Below are positions 39,094-48,933 of a DNA stretch of 64,000 nt, one piece after another. The number at the start of each line of letters is the position of its first letter. Positions within the stretch are counted from its first letter, which is position 1. The translations under genes were made by a program, and so were the position numbers. Under the pieces are notes generated by a model, which saw only the letters and a program-made list of their open reading frames with translations, had not been told where the DNA came from and did not search any database. Origin of the DNA: Psychromonas sp. SA13A (GTDB taxonomy: Bacteria; Pseudomonadota; Gammaproteobacteria; Enterobacterales; Psychromonadaceae); the NCBI RefSeq assembly GCF_011378715.1, contig NZ_WTKU01000006.1, positions 124,001 through 188,000 on the forward strand, given 5' to 3'.

Positions 39094-39124
39094 AAAAGAA
39101 CCGCAGGCATGCCGCGGTTCTTTT
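39094..39124 (-). terminator. Intrinsic terminator after tsf
   Basis: An 11-bp AAAAGAACCGC / GCGGTTCTTTT stem encloses a palindromic GGCATGCC loop and is flanked by A/T runs on both strands. It lies about 50 bp past the tsf stop and separates rpsB-tsf from pyrH. Confidence 0.9.
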
Positions 39125-39173
39125 TTACAACGGAACAATGCTAAAAAACATTACCTATTGTTTATAAAGTAGA

Positions 39174-40043
39174 TTACTTAGAAGCAGCCATAGTTGCAGC
39201 AACTTCAGCAGCGAAATCTTCTACTTTTTTCTCAATGCCTTCACCAACTTCTAAACGAACAAAAGAGACAACGTCTGCATTTGCACCTTTAAGAAGTTTA
39301 GCAACAGTCATTGATGGATCTTTAATGAATGATTGACCAGTTAAGCTTACTTCACCAGTAAATTTAGCCATACGACCAGAAACCATTTTTTCTGCGATTT
39401 CAGCAGGTTTACCGCTTTCGATAGCAATTTGTAACTGGATTTCTTTCTCTTTAGCAACAACGTCAGCAGGTACATTCTCAGGTTTAACAAACTGAGGAGC
39501 CGCTGCAGCAACGTGCATCGCGATATCTTTAGCTAGGTCAGCATCACCGCCAGTTAGCACAGAGACAACACCGATTTTACGGCTGTGTACGTAAGCGCCA
39601 AGGTTTTCACCTTCAACGATTTGTAAGCGACGTACAGAGATGTTTTCGCCGATTTTAGCAACTAACAATTCACGCGCTTCTTCAACTGTAGAATCGTCAT
39701 ATGCTAGTGCGTTTAATGCTTCAACGCTGTCTACTTTATTTGCAAGCGCGATATCAGCTACTTTTTCAGCAAATGCTAAGAAGCTTTTATCCATTGCAAC
39801 GAAGTCTGTTTCACAGTTAACTTCGATGATTAATGCAGTAGTACCGTTAGTTTTTGCAAAGATAGCGCCTTCAGCAGCAATACGGCCTGCTTTTTTAGCT
39901 GCTTTGATAGCACCTGATTTACGCATGTTTTCAATTGCAAGCTCGATGTCGCCATCTGCTTCAACTAATGCTTTTTTACAATCCATCATACCCGCAGCAG
40001 TGCGGTCACGAAGTTCTTTAACTTGCTGAGCTGTAATAGCCAT
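39174..40043 (-). CDS. tsf: Elongation factor Ts
   Basis: This 289-residue nucleotide exchange factor acts on EF-Tu. The N-terminal domain starts [25 protein letters not shown] and [22 protein letters not shown] carries the TDFV motif that contacts EF-Tu. The C-terminal dimerisation part is normal in length. It follows rpsB with a terminator-like hairpin between. Confidence 0.98.
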   Translation of the reverse strand: MAITAQQVKELRDRTAAGMMDCKKALVEADGDIELAIENMRKSGAIKAAKKAGRIAAEGAIFAKTNGTTALIIEVNCETDFVAMDKSFLAFAEKVADIALANKVDSVEALNALAYDDSTVEEARELLVAKIGENISVRRLQIVEGENLGAYVHSRKIGVVSVLTGGDADLAKDIAMHVAAAAPQFVKPENVPADVVAKEKEIQLQIAIESGKPAEIAEKMVSGRMAKFTGEVSLTGQSFIKDPSMTVAKLLKGANADVVSFVRLEVGEGIEKKVEDFAAEVAATMAASK

Positions 40044-40074
40044 TGTTCGAATTCCTATTTTTATTCTATAAAAA

Positions 40075-40093
40075 AGGGGTCATATAGACCCCT
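40075..40093 (-). terminator. Attenuator hairpin between rpsB and tsf
   Basis: AGGGGTC-ATATA-GACCCCT is followed on the minus strand by six T. It lies 30 bp upstream of tsf. A partial terminator between these genes is known in Escherichia and adjusts the S2 to EF-Ts ratio. Confidence 0.85.
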
Positions 40094-40142
40094 GATAACC
40101 AACCAATGATTGGTTAATAAGAGCTTCTATTATTAGAAGAAC

Positions 40143-40874
40143 TTATTTCTCAGCTGATTCTTCTTCAACAAAACCTTCAGCTACTACTACTTCTGCAGTA
40201 CGGCCTTCTTTAACAGCTGTAGCAGCTGCACTTAAGTAAAGCTTAACTGCACGGATAGCATCATCATTACCAGGAACGATGTAATCGATGTTATCTGGGC
40301 AAGAGTTAGTATCTACAACAGCGATAACAGGAATACCTAGGTTATTCGCTTCTTTAATTGCAATGTGCTCGTGATCTGCATCGATTACGAAGATTACATC
40401 TGGGATACCACCCATGTTTTTGATACCACCAAGTGTTTTTTCAAGCTTCTCTAATTCACGAGTACGCATAAGCGCTTCTTTCTTAGTTAACTTGTCAAAA
40501 GTACCGTCTTGGCTTTGAACTTCAAGATCTTTCAAACGTTTGATTGATTGACGAACTGTTTTCCAGTTAGTCAACATACCACCTAACCAACGGTGATCAA
40601 CATAGAATTGGTCACAAGCAATAGCTGCTTCTTTAACCGCTTCTGATGCAGCACGTTTAGTACCAACAAAAAGGACTTTACCTTTTTTAGATGCTTTAGC
40701 TTCTAAGAAGTTAAGCGCTTGGTTAAACATTGGAACTGTTTTTTCAAGGTTGATGATATGAACTTTATTACGAGCACCAAAAATGAATGGTTTCATTTTT
40801 GGGTTCCAGTAACGAGTTTGGTGACCGAAGTGAACGCCTGCTTGTAGCATATCGCGCATTGATACTGTTGCCAT
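40143..40874 (-). CDS. rpsB: 30S ribosomal protein S2
   Basis: This 243-residue ribosomal protein opens [43 protein letters not shown]. It has the conserved [19 protein letters not shown] and [29 protein letters not shown]. It heads the rpsB-tsf operon and sits behind a leader that can form the S2 autoregulatory pseudoknot. Confidence 0.99.
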   Translation of the reverse strand: MATVSMRDMLQAGVHFGHQTRYWNPKMKPFIFGARNKVHIINLEKTVPMFNQALNFLEAKASKKGKVLFVGTKRAASEAVKEAAIACDQFYVDHRWLGGMLTNWKTVRQSIKRLKDLEVQSQDGTFDKLTKKEALMRTRELEKLEKTLGGIKNMGGIPDVIFVIDADHEHIAIKEANNLGIPVIAVVDTNSCPDNIDYIVPGNDDAIRAVKLYLSAAATAVKEGRTAEVVVAEGFVEEESAEK

Positions 40875-40887
40875 TTGAATTTCCTTT

Positions 40888-40964
40888 TAGGGGGTTAGGC
40901 CTCCACACATCCCATACACTCGACCATTAATTTCTTATACAGAAAAAGGCACCCCGAGTGACGT
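40888..40964 (-). ncRNA. rpsB (S2) leader, autoregulatory pseudoknot
   Basis: In the minus-strand RNA, CACUCG (40960-40955) can pair with CGAGUG (40922-40917). GGGU (40954-40951) can pair with ACCC (about 40894-40891). The two helices interleave, which is a pseudoknot, and the second ends about 17 nt before the rpsB start. This agrees with the conserved S2-binding leader known in gammaproteobacteria, where excess S2 represses translation. Confidence 0.7.
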
Positions 40965-41086
40965 GTCGATGCGTGTGTGTTATTTAAGTAATAATCCTTA
41001 TTATTCAATACATTGAATGTTTTGAATGGATTATATTGATTATTTGAGAAAGCGATTAAAAAATTAATCTATCAATCTCGGTGCGC

Positions 41087-41115
41087 TTTATACCACAGTT
41101 ACCGAATTATCTCAA
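41087..41115 (-). promoter_or_regulatory. Sigma-70 promoter of rpsB-tsf
   Basis: On the minus strand TTGAGA (41115-41110) and TATAAA (41092-41087) are 17 bp apart. A start near 41080 gives a leader of about 200 nt containing the S2 pseudoknot. In the rest of the 40875-41284 spacer I see only the weakly defined promoter of map. Confidence 0.75.
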
Positions 41116-41284
41116 TAAATAGCGTACTAAATAAGATATTTTCTAATCCCCTATATAACATTCAAAATAACATTCAAATCCTTGCCCATTGTAAGGCTTT
41201 CTGAAATAGATTTTATCTAGCACCATCGCCTAAAATTCTTTATAGTTGTCCTATAACAATTTATTCAAAGTATAGAGATATAAT

Positions 41285-42073
41285 ATGTCTGGACTCATTA
41301 AAACTGCTCAAGAAATAGAAAAAATGCGCATCGCAGGACAACAAGCTGCTGACGTATTAACCATGATTGAACCTCATGTTAAAAAAGGGGTAACTACTAA
41401 CGAACTAAATCAGCTTTGCCATGATTTCATCGTTAATGAACAAGGAGGCATTCCCGCTCCGTTGAACTACCATGGTTTTCCTAAGTCTATCTGTACGTCA
41501 TTAAACTATGTTGTATGCCACGGCATTCCTAACGATAAAGCACTGAAAGACGGCGATGTATTAAATATAGACATCACCGTTATCAAAGATGGTTACCACG
41601 GTGACACCTCTAAAATGTTCATGGTCGGAAAACCATCTATTCTGGCTGAACGTTTAGCACGTGTAACACAAGAATGTTTATACATTGGGATTAATATGGT
41701 TAAGCCTGGTGCTCGTTTAGGTGATATCGGTGCTGCAATTCAAAAGCATGCTGAAAACCACAACTACTCAATCGTTCGCGAATATTGCGGACACGGTATC
41801 GGTGCTGGTTTCCATGAAGAACCACAAGTATTGCATTACGGTAAAAAAGGCACTGGCGAAGTATTAAAAGCAGGCCAATGTTTTACCATTGAACCAATGC
41901 TGAATGCGGGCAAACGTGATTGTAAAGTATTAAAAGATGAATGGACTGTTGTGACTAAAGATAAAAAACTATCGGCACAATGGGAACATACTTTATTGGT
42001 AACTGAAACGGGTGTTGAAATTTTAACATTACGTCCAGAAGAAACCATTGAACGAATCATTAACCCAGCGTAA
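41285..42073 (+). CDS. map: Methionine aminopeptidase type I
   Basis: This 262-residue cytosolic metalloprotease removes the initiator methionine. The five metal ligands of the pita-bread fold are visible: Asp in DVLNIDITVIKDG and GDTSKMF, His in EYCGHGIGAGFHEEP, Glu in FTIEPMLNAG and Glu in WEHTLLVTETG. It is divergent from rpsB and is followed by glnD, as in Escherichia. Confidence 0.98.
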   Translation: MSGLIKTAQEIEKMRIAGQQAADVLTMIEPHVKKGVTTNELNQLCHDFIVNEQGGIPAPLNYHGFPKSICTSLNYVVCHGIPNDKALKDGDVLNIDITVIKDGYHGDTSKMFMVGKPSILAERLARVTQECLYIGINMVKPGARLGDIGAAIQKHAENHNYSIVREYCGHGIGAGFHEEPQVLHYGKKGTGEVLKAGQCFTIEPMLNAGKRDCKVLKDEWTVVTKDKKLSAQWEHTLLVTETGVEILTLRPEETIERIINPA

Positions 42074-42135
42074 GTAGCATTTAAAGAATGAACGTAAATA
42101 GCCAGCACATTTTCAATAACGTACTGGCTATTATC

Positions 42136-42216
42136 AAGGCGCTAATATCGGGCCGTTAATATCGAAGCATCTCGTTGAGGCACTACGTTAAGGCATAAAA
42201 TCGAGGCATTAAATGG
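42136..42216. repeat. Degenerate 12-16 bp repeat between map and glnD
   Basis: Successive units begin with GGC or GC: AAGGCGCTAATATCG, GGCCGTTAATATCGAA, GCATCTCGTTGA, GGCACTACGTTAA, GGCATAAAATCGA and GGCATTAAATGG. The last unit contains the glnD start codon, and its GAGGC junction may act as the glnD ribosome site. Confidence 0.5.
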
Positions 42217-44828
42217 ACTTTGAACAGTATTCCCCGCTACAAATTCAACAACAAGATCTCACTATTCCTTTCATCAAAAAACATCTAAAACGATTTTCTG
42301 ACTGGCAACTTGAACAATTCAAAGCGAAAAAAAACATTAATAAAATTGTGTCCTTACGTGCACGTTATGTTGATGAACTTTTAAGTCGTTTATGGAACTT
42401 AGTCGGATTAGATGAAAGCTATGATTTAAGTCTTTTAGCTGTCGGTGGATATGGCCGTGGTGAACTACACCCCAAATCTGATATCGACCTGTTAATACTT
42501 TCAGACCATGGTTTTAGTAAACAATCAGAAGAAAAAATAGGGCAATTAATCACCCTACTCTGGGATCTAAAACTGGATGTGGGTAATAGCGTTCGCACCC
42601 TAAAGGATTGTTTAGAGCAGGGTAAAGCCGATATTACTGTTGCCACCAGCATGATTGAATCTCGCTTGATTAAAGGCAATGAAAGTACCTTTGAAAAACT
42701 ACAAGAGCTGATTAGTAAAGATGACTTTTGGCCATCGGATGAATTTTTTACAGTCAAAAAAGAAGAGCAGTTTGGACGCCATAAAAACTGCCGAGGTGAT
42801 GGATATAACCTAGAACCAGATATTAAAAATGGTTGTGGTGGTTTACGAGATATTCAGACTATTGCCTGGGTTTCCAAACGTCACTTTGATGCTCATAGCC
42901 TATTAGAATTAACTACTTACGGTTATATCACACAGGGTGAATACCACGAAGTTAGTGATTGTCAGTCGCAGCTTTGGACCATACGTTTTGCTTTACATAC
43001 AGTCACAAACCGCCCAGATAACCGCTTACTATTTGATTTCCAAAGTGAAGTAGCAAAGCTATTAGGCTACACAGGTCAGCGCAATGAAGCCGTAGAACAG
43101 ATGATGAAGATGTTCTATCAAACTATTCGCCGTGTAAAAGAGCTTAACGAAATGTTACTACAATATTTTGATGAAGCGATTTTAGGTAATGTAACGACTA
43201 CTGAATTTCATGATATCGATGACAATTTTCGAATCCGTGGTAATAAAATCGAGCTAACCACCTCCGGTTACTTTCAGGATAACCCTGAAGCGATATTACA
43301 ACTGTTTGTGCATATTGCCGATGACTCACGTATTAAAGGTATTTATTCAAGCACGTTACGCGAACTGCGTGAGGCAAGACGCTGCTTGACCCATTGGTTG
43401 CAAAATATTCCAGAATGTCGCGCTGTATTTATGCAAATTATTAGGCATCCTCGCGGCATGGGCATCCCTTTTACCTTAATGTATGAATATGGTGTGTTAG
43501 CCGCTTACATTCCACAATGGAGCCGTATCGTCGGGCAAATGCAGTTCGATCTGTTTCATGCTTACACGGTGGACGCACATACGCATAAGCTCGCTAAATT
43601 CATCTATAACTACCCAAGAAGCAAAGCCGAGCATCCACTAGCCCATGAAATATATAAAAAGTTAGAAAAACCTGAGCTGTTATTCTTAGCCACTATTTTC
43701 CATGATATTGCTAAAGGCCAACAAGGTGATCACTCAACATTAGGTGCAGTGGATGCCTTAGCGTTTTGTGAATTGCATGGACTTACTCGCCATGAAGGAA
43801 AAGTAGTTGCTTGGTTAGTAGAACAACATTTAACCATGTCTGTTACCGCCCAGCGCCGTGATATCAGTGATCCTAATGTTATTATTACCTTTGCTAAAAC
43901 CGTGCGTGATGAAAAATACCTTAACTTATTGTATTGCTTAACCGTGGCTGACATTTGTGCAACCAACGAGGAAACATGGAATAGCTGGAAAGGCACTTTA
44001 TTACGTGACCTCTATTACAAAACACTGACCATGTTACGTCGTGGTTTAGAAAATCCACCGGATATTCGTGATCGTATTAGAGATCGCCAATTAAAAGCAT
44101 TGGGTATTTTAGCTGAGTTAGGAATTAGCGAAGAAAAAGTGAAGCCATTATGGAAACGCTTTAGGCTCAATTATTTTTTCCGTTATACCTCGGCACAGAT
44201 TTGCTGGCACACGCAGAACTTATTACATCACCAAGACCACACTAAACCTTTGGTTTTGATCAGTACTAATAACGCACGCGGGGGCAGTGAGATATTTGTT
44301 TATCATAAAGATATGCCACTTTTATTCTCTTCCGTTGTGACTGAAATAGATAATAAGAAACTAAGTGTGCACGATGCAAAAATTCTCTCTAGCCGAGATA
44401 ATTATTCACTCAGTACCTTTACCGTATTAGAAGAAGATGGTGAGCATATTGATGACGATAAAATTCAACGTTTGCGAGAAGCGATAACAGATACGTTATT
44501 AAAACCAGATGTGGTTAACTCCAACATCATTAGACTGGAGCGAGTTAAGCGTCCCTTTAAATTTGAGCCTAAAATAACGTTTCTACCAACACGTCGTAAA
44601 CGCACTCAGATTGAAGTGGTAGCATTCGATGCGCCCGGTATTCTGGCTAATATAGGAACTGTATTTGTAGATCACGGTTTAATGCTTGATACAGCGAAAA
44701 TATCGACCATAGGCGAACGTGCAGAAGATTTATTTATCGTCTCCACTGCTGACGGGGATTCACTGACAAAAGAGCAAGAAGAGAGCTTAAAGGCGAGTTT
44801 AATGTACGAGCTAAGCCCAAGTACTTAA
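42213..44828 (+). CDS. glnD: Bifunctional uridylyltransferase/uridylyl-removing enzyme GlnD
   Basis: This 871-residue nitrogen sensor uridylylates PII when glutamine is low and removes UMP when it is high. The nucleotidyltransferase motif GGYGRGELHPKSDIDL is at residues 78-93. A central PII-UTase block includes the GCGGLRDIQTIAW motif. An HD domain has FHDIAKGQQGDHS near residue 500. Two ACT domains are at about 690-770 and 800-870 (TQIEVVAFDAPGILANIGTVF). Its product sets the activity of NtrB/NtrC and so of sigma-54 nitrogen promoters. A strong terminator follows. Confidence 0.98.
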   Translation: MDFEQYSPLQIQQQDLTIPFIKKHLKRFSDWQLEQFKAKKNINKIVSLRARYVDELLSRLWNLVGLDESYDLSLLAVGGYGRGELHPKSDIDLLILSDHGFSKQSEEKIGQLITLLWDLKLDVGNSVRTLKDCLEQGKADITVATSMIESRLIKGNESTFEKLQELISKDDFWPSDEFFTVKKEEQFGRHKNCRGDGYNLEPDIKNGCGGLRDIQTIAWVSKRHFDAHSLLELTTYGYITQGEYHEVSDCQSQLWTIRFALHTVTNRPDNRLLFDFQSEVAKLLGYTGQRNEAVEQMMKMFYQTIRRVKELNEMLLQYFDEAILGNVTTTEFHDIDDNFRIRGNKIELTTSGYFQDNPEAILQLFVHIADDSRIKGIYSSTLRELREARRCLTHWLQNIPECRAVFMQIIRHPRGMGIPFTLMYEYGVLAAYIPQWSRIVGQMQFDLFHAYTVDAHTHKLAKFIYNYPRSKAEHPLAHEIYKKLEKPELLFLATIFHDIAKGQQGDHSTLGAVDALAFCELHGLTRHEGKVVAWLVEQHLTMSVTAQRRDISDPNVIITFAKTVRDEKYLNLLYCLTVADICATNEETWNSWKGTLLRDLYYKTLTMLRRGLENPPDIRDRIRDRQLKALGILAELGISEEKVKPLWKRFRLNYFFRYTSAQICWHTQNLLHHQDHTKPLVLISTNNARGGSEIFVYHKDMPLLFSSVVTEIDNKKLSVHDAKILSSRDNYSLSTFTVLEEDGEHIDDDKIQRLREAITDTLLKPDVVNSNIIRLERVKRPFKFEPKITFLPTRRKRTQIEVVAFDAPGILANIGTVFVDHGLMLDTAKISTIGERAEDLFIVSTADGDSLTKEQEESLKASLMYELSPST

Positions 44829-44920
44829 TCGCTTGCACTTTATTTTCTTTTTTACTTTTACTGTCACTGCCATCGCACACTAGAAACAAGCGCACTTTAA
44901 AAAGGTACGCTTGAAAAACA

Positions 44921-44953
44921 AAAAGCCAGCGATACATTGCATCGCTGGCTTTT
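44921..44953 (+). terminator. Intrinsic terminator after glnD
   Basis: A 13-bp perfect stem (AAAAGCCAGCGAT / ATCGCTGGCTTTT) with a 7-nt loop is followed by CTT. It lies 92 bp past the glnD stop. It is symmetric enough to serve the minus-strand fbp operon as well. Confidence 0.92.
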
Positions 44954-44961
44954 CTTATTCT

Positions 44962-45041
44962 GCTCACTATTAAGCTATTAATTAATTTACTAGCGTAAAC
45001 CTGTAACCCAGTAATCTATAAGCTAGTAATTCACTAAGCTA
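44962..45041. repeat. Degenerate 15-18 bp repeat downstream of fbpC
   Basis: Read on the minus strand, units TAGCTTAGTGAATTAC, TAGCTTATAGATTAC, TGGGTTACAGGTTTACGC, TAGTAAATTAATTAA and TAGCTTAATAGTGAG follow one another. The array lies between the fbpC stop (45094) and the hairpin at 44921-44953. Confidence 0.5.
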
Positions 45042-45093
45042 TCATCTAGCACATCAAAAATTAAAGTCAGACGATACTCAGAGTCAGCGTCGA

Positions 45094-46146
45094 CTAGCAA
45101 TTCTCAAAGGTAACAAATTCATGATTCAATATAGTCAAAGAAACTCTATCACCAACACTAAACGCTAAACATTCGCTACTACTATTACTGTATCTCACGG
45201 TGAACTCTTGCCCAGCGAATAGCACACTGATTTGTTGTAATGCACCTTGAAAATCAACCTGTTTGACCGTTGCTTCGCCTTTTAGGTCAGGGGTTATCTC
45301 AATATGCTCGGGACGTAATAACAAACGTAACTGCTTACCAATCGTTTGTTCAATCACGCTATTACTGCCTAATAAACCAAAACAACTTTGGTAACTGTAT
45401 TTGTCCACCACTTGCACATCAATATAGTTAGCTTGTCCCATAAAATTAGCGACATAGGGAGAGTTAGGTTTACGATACAATTTTTGAGCCGTATCTATTT
45501 GTACAATTTTTCCCGCTTGCATCAGTGCAATACGGTCAGCAAAAGCAAAACCTTCTTCTTTAGAGTGAGTCACAAATAAAGCACTCATTTGACGCTGCTT
45601 AAATAATTGACGGATCTCATGGATTAATTGAAAACGTACATGCTGGTCTAAATTAGAAAAAGGTTCATCTAACAGCATTAAATCAGGCTGATAAGCTAAA
45701 GCACGTGCAATAGCGATACGCTGTTGTTGTCCGCCAGATAATTGATGCGGGAAACGCGCACTAAGGTCGCTTAATTGCACTAGCGCCAGGACTTCCTGCA
45801 CACGCTGTTGTTTTTCTTGCTTAGTCATTTTGCTTAGTGAAAAAGCGACATTATCAAAAACATTTAAATGTGGAAAAAGTGCATAATCTTGAAAAATAAG
45901 GCCTATTTTTCTCAGTTCAGGTGGAACATAGGTTTGTGGATCGTTTAATATTTTTTGACGAATACTAATTTGCCCGGTTAATTCTGTTTGCAAACCGGCA
46001 ACCGCTCTTAGTAAGGTAGTTTTACCACAGCCACTTTCACCTAATAAGCACACAATTTCATTATCATGTAAGCTCAGATCCAAGTTTTCTAAGACCGCTG
46101 TTTTTTGATAAGAACAGCTTAAATTTTGGATATTTAACGCACTCAT
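45094..46146 (-). CDS. fbpC: Iron(III) ABC transporter ATP-binding protein (FbpC family)
   Basis: This 350-residue ATPase has Walker A LLGESGCGKTTLLRAV, Q-loop IFQDYALFPHLNV, signature LSGGQQQRIAIARALA and Walker B LMLLDEPFSNLD. A C-terminal TOBE-like domain (residues ~260-345) of the FbpC/PotA type follows. It energises uptake through FbpB. The ATG overlaps the fbpB stop by one base (TAATG). It is the last gene of fbpABC. Confidence 0.94.
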   Translation of the reverse strand: MSALNIQNLSCSYQKTAVLENLDLSLHDNEIVCLLGESGCGKTTLLRAVAGLQTELTGQISIRQKILNDPQTYVPPELRKIGLIFQDYALFPHLNVFDNVAFSLSKMTKQEKQQRVQEVLALVQLSDLSARFPHQLSGGQQQRIAIARALAYQPDLMLLDEPFSNLDQHVRFQLIHEIRQLFKQRQMSALFVTHSKEEGFAFADRIALMQAGKIVQIDTAQKLYRKPNSPYVANFMGQANYIDVQVVDKYSYQSCFGLLGSNSVIEQTIGKQLRLLLRPEHIEITPDLKGEATVKQVDFQGALQQISVLFAGQEFTVRYSNSSSECLAFSVGDRVSLTILNHEFVTFENC

Positions 46147-47777
46147 TAAGTTTTTTTCTCCAACAAACGATTTACCACAATAAAAGGAACTAAGCCTAAT
46201 ACAATAATCATTAGCGCAGGCAATGCTGCTAGCTCTATCATCTCATCGGATACAAATTGATAAACGTAAGTGGCTAATGTTTCAAAATTAAAAGGTCGCA
46301 ATAAAAGCGCCGCAGGCAATTCTTTCATAGATTCAATAAAAACTAAAATAAAAGCCGTAAGCATGCCTTTTCTAATTAATGGAACATTAACCCGCCAAAG
46401 TGTTTTAACAGGGCCATTACCTAGGGTTCTAGAAGCAAGATCTAACGACGGTGAAACCTGTACTAAACTACTATCGATACTGCCTACCGCAATAGCACTA
46501 AAACGTACTAAATAACCTAATACTAAAATAACCAATGAACCAGATAACAGCAACCCAACAGGTTTAAGGTCCCAAGCTAGCAACACATCATTTAACCATA
46601 AATCGATACTCGTAAGCGGGATCAACACACCAATCGCAACCACAGTCCCCGGTACCGCATAACCAAGTGAAGACAGGCGAATGCTAGATTTTGCACCTAA
46701 GCCAGGGCTTAAACGTTGATAAAAGTTAACCAGCAGCGCCACTAATATAGCCAGTATTGCAACTAAAAAAGCTAACCACAGACTATTTAGGGTGTAGTGC
46801 ATTAAGTCATTGTTTAACGAAGCATTAAAATAGTTAACCGCATAATATAAAAGCGTCGCAATCGGTATAAATAAAGAGAAAGCTAATAACGACCAAGTGA
46901 ATGCTAATACGCCCCACTTTTGCCAACCCGTTAATACAAAACGTAACTCGGTATTGCCACTACCATTACGCTGATAAACTTGTTGTTTACGGCGACTATA
47001 ACTTTCTAAGGAGATTAGAATCACAATCGCTAACAGCATTAAAGACGATATTTTGGCGGCGGTAGTCAAACTGCCTAATTCTAACCAAGTATCGTAGATG
47101 GCGGTGGTTAGCGTATGCACAGCAAAATAGTTAACCGTGGCAAAATCACCTAATGTTTCCATGGCGATTAATGAGACGCCCACTGCCATCGCAGAACGAG
47201 ATAAAGGAATACTGACTCGCCAAAAGGCACGTAAAGGAGGGACACCTAAGGTTCTTGCCGCTTGAAATAATCCCGCAGATTGCGTTAAAAAAGCGCCACG
47301 TAATAACAGATATAAATAAGGAAAAAGCGATAACGCTAAAATAACAGAAGCACCAAATAAGGTGCGCACTTCAGGGAAATAATAATCGCTAGGTTGCCAG
47401 TGAAACAAAGCCCGTATCGTTAACTGTACAGGGCCAGCAAAGTCTAATAAATCGGTATAAACAATCGCGATAATATAGGGCGGCATAGCGAGGGGTAACA
47501 TCAGCATCCACTGTAACTTCTCACGAGTAGGAAACTCACAACAGGCCACAAACCAAGCACAGGGCAAAGCAAACAGAATACTTAATAGAACAACATACAC
47601 TATAACTAACAGTGAGTTACTAATATACGTTGATAAAACGGTATCAATCAGGTGTTGAAAACTACCACTTTCGTCGACAGAGAAAGCGCTGAAAAATATA
47701 GCAAGAACAGGGGATAACAAAATACAAGTTACTACCCAAGGCAGTAACTTGTACAGGTTGAACGACTTAGAGATCAA
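46146..47777 (-). CDS. fbpB: Iron(III) ABC transporter permease (FbpB family, fused two-domain)
   Basis: This 543-residue membrane protein has about 12 helices in two related halves. Each half has an EAA-type loop (FQAARTLGVPPLRAFWRVSIPL and DLASRTLGNGPVKTLWRVNVPLI) that contacts the ATPase. This fused arrangement is typical of FbpB/SfuB. The only fitting start is a TTG at 47775-47777, which overlaps the fbpA end by 11 bp; no in-frame ATG lies near. Translational coupling to fbpA is likely. Confidence 0.93.
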   Translation of the reverse strand: MISKSFNLYKLLPWVVTCILLSPVLAIFFSAFSVDESGSFQHLIDTVLSTYISNSLLVIVYVVLLSILFALPCAWFVACCEFPTREKLQWMLMLPLAMPPYIIAIVYTDLLDFAGPVQLTIRALFHWQPSDYYFPEVRTLFGASVILALSLFPYLYLLLRGAFLTQSAGLFQAARTLGVPPLRAFWRVSIPLSRSAMAVGVSLIAMETLGDFATVNYFAVHTLTTAIYDTWLELGSLTTAAKISSLMLLAIVILISLESYSRRKQQVYQRNGSGNTELRFVLTGWQKWGVLAFTWSLLAFSLFIPIATLLYYAVNYFNASLNNDLMHYTLNSLWLAFLVAILAILVALLVNFYQRLSPGLGAKSSIRLSSLGYAVPGTVVAIGVLIPLTSIDLWLNDVLLAWDLKPVGLLLSGSLVILVLGYLVRFSAIAVGSIDSSLVQVSPSLDLASRTLGNGPVKTLWRVNVPLIRKGMLTAFILVFIESMKELPAALLLRPFNFETLATYVYQFVSDEMIELAALPALMIIVLGLVPFIVVNRLLEKKT

Positions 47778-48786
47778 ATTTCACTTCATCCAGTAACTTA
47801 ATGGCGGCTTGATGTTGCGCAGCAATATCAGATAGTTTGATATCGTCTGCTTTAAACTTGCCCCATGATGCAACCAATTTAGAAGGTTGTACATCTTCTT
47901 TTACAGGATATTCGTAATTGATTTCAGCATACATCTTCTGTGCAACATCACCCGATAGGAATTCCATCAATTTGATAGCATTGTTTTTATTAGGTGCGTA
48001 CTTAGTCAGTGCAATACCACTTACGTTAACATGTGTGCCCGTCGTAGCTTGATTAGGGAAATTGATATGAACTGATTCAGCCCAAGCAACTTGTTTTGGA
48101 TCGTTTAACATTTTACCCAAGTAGTAACTGTTAGTTAAAGCGTAATCACATAAACCTTCTTTAACGGCTTTAACTTGTGCACGGTCATTACCCTGTGGTT
48201 TACGTGCTAAGTTTGCTTTTAAACCTTCTAACCAAGTTTTTGCTTTTGCTTCACCTTCGTGAGCAATAATAGACGCTAACAAAGAAACATTGTAAGGGTG
48301 TTTACCAGAGCGCATACATACTTTGCCTTTAAAAGCAGGTGTCGCTAAATCTTGGTAAGTAATAGTAGGAGCAGGACCAACACGCTCTACAGAAGAATAA
48401 ATGTTACGTGCACGGCTAGTTAATGCGTACCACTGTTTTTCAGCGCCATGAAATTGACTCGGAATGTTTTTATTTAGAATGTCGCTATCAACTGGCTGTG
48501 CTAGACCTTCTTCCGTAAACATAGTTAAGCGGCTAAAATCAGACGTTAACATAAGATCGGCTGTAGATAATTTACCTTCACGCTTAATACGCTCAATCAG
48601 GCCTTTTTTAGCAAATAGAATATTCACTTTAACGCCCGTTTCAGCGGTGAACTCTTTCATCATCGGCTCAATTAAAAACGGTTGGCGATACGAATATACG
48701 TTTACTTCTTCAGCAGCAAAAGACATTGAACTCGCAAGTGCCGATGTACCTGCTAACAAAACTGTTAAACTTTTTTTAATAGACAT
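47767..48786 (-). CDS. fbpA: Periplasmic iron(III)-binding protein (FbpA family)
   Basis: This 339-residue class II binding protein has a signal peptide (SIKKSLTVLLAGTSALASSMSFA). The mature part begins EEVNVYSYRQPFLIEPMMKEF. The tandem tyrosines in ALTNSYYLGKML are the known ferric iron ligands of the family, which argues against spermidine, sulfate or thiamine transport. I chose the second ATG (48784-48786), 12 nt after the first, because GGGAA lies 8 nt before it and it gives a standard signal peptide. A possible Fur box lies about 50 bp upstream. Confidence 0.93.
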   Translation of the reverse strand: MSIKKSLTVLLAGTSALASSMSFAAEEVNVYSYRQPFLIEPMMKEFTAETGVKVNILFAKKGLIERIKREGKLSTADLMLTSDFSRLTMFTEEGLAQPVDSDILNKNIPSQFHGAEKQWYALTSRARNIYSSVERVGPAPTITYQDLATPAFKGKVCMRSGKHPYNVSLLASIIAHEGEAKAKTWLEGLKANLARKPQGNDRAQVKAVKEGLCDYALTNSYYLGKMLNDPKQVAWAESVHINFPNQATTGTHVNVSGIALTKYAPNKNNAIKLMEFLSGDVAQKMYAEINYEYPVKEDVQPSKLVASWGKFKADDIKLSDIAAQHQAAIKLLDEVKFDL

Positions 48787-48831
48787 ATTGTTTCCCATAA
48801 ATAAGCGTGATGATCAATAGAACGGCATTCT

Positions 48832-48850
48832 AATGATAACAATTCTTATT
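48832..48850. promoter_or_regulatory. Possible Fur box upstream of fbpA
   Basis: AATGATAACAATTCTTATT contains the TAATGATA half-site. It matches the 19-bp Fur consensus at about 11-12 positions depending on the register. It is placed 46-64 bp before the fbpA start, fitting an iron-uptake operon. The score is modest. Confidence 0.5.
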
Positions 48851-48933
48851 TACAAGTGTAATAGCCCAATTAATGCATAAAAAGTGTCATATTCTGTCAA
48901 AGATCGTTGTATGTGATCTAAGGTTATTATTTT

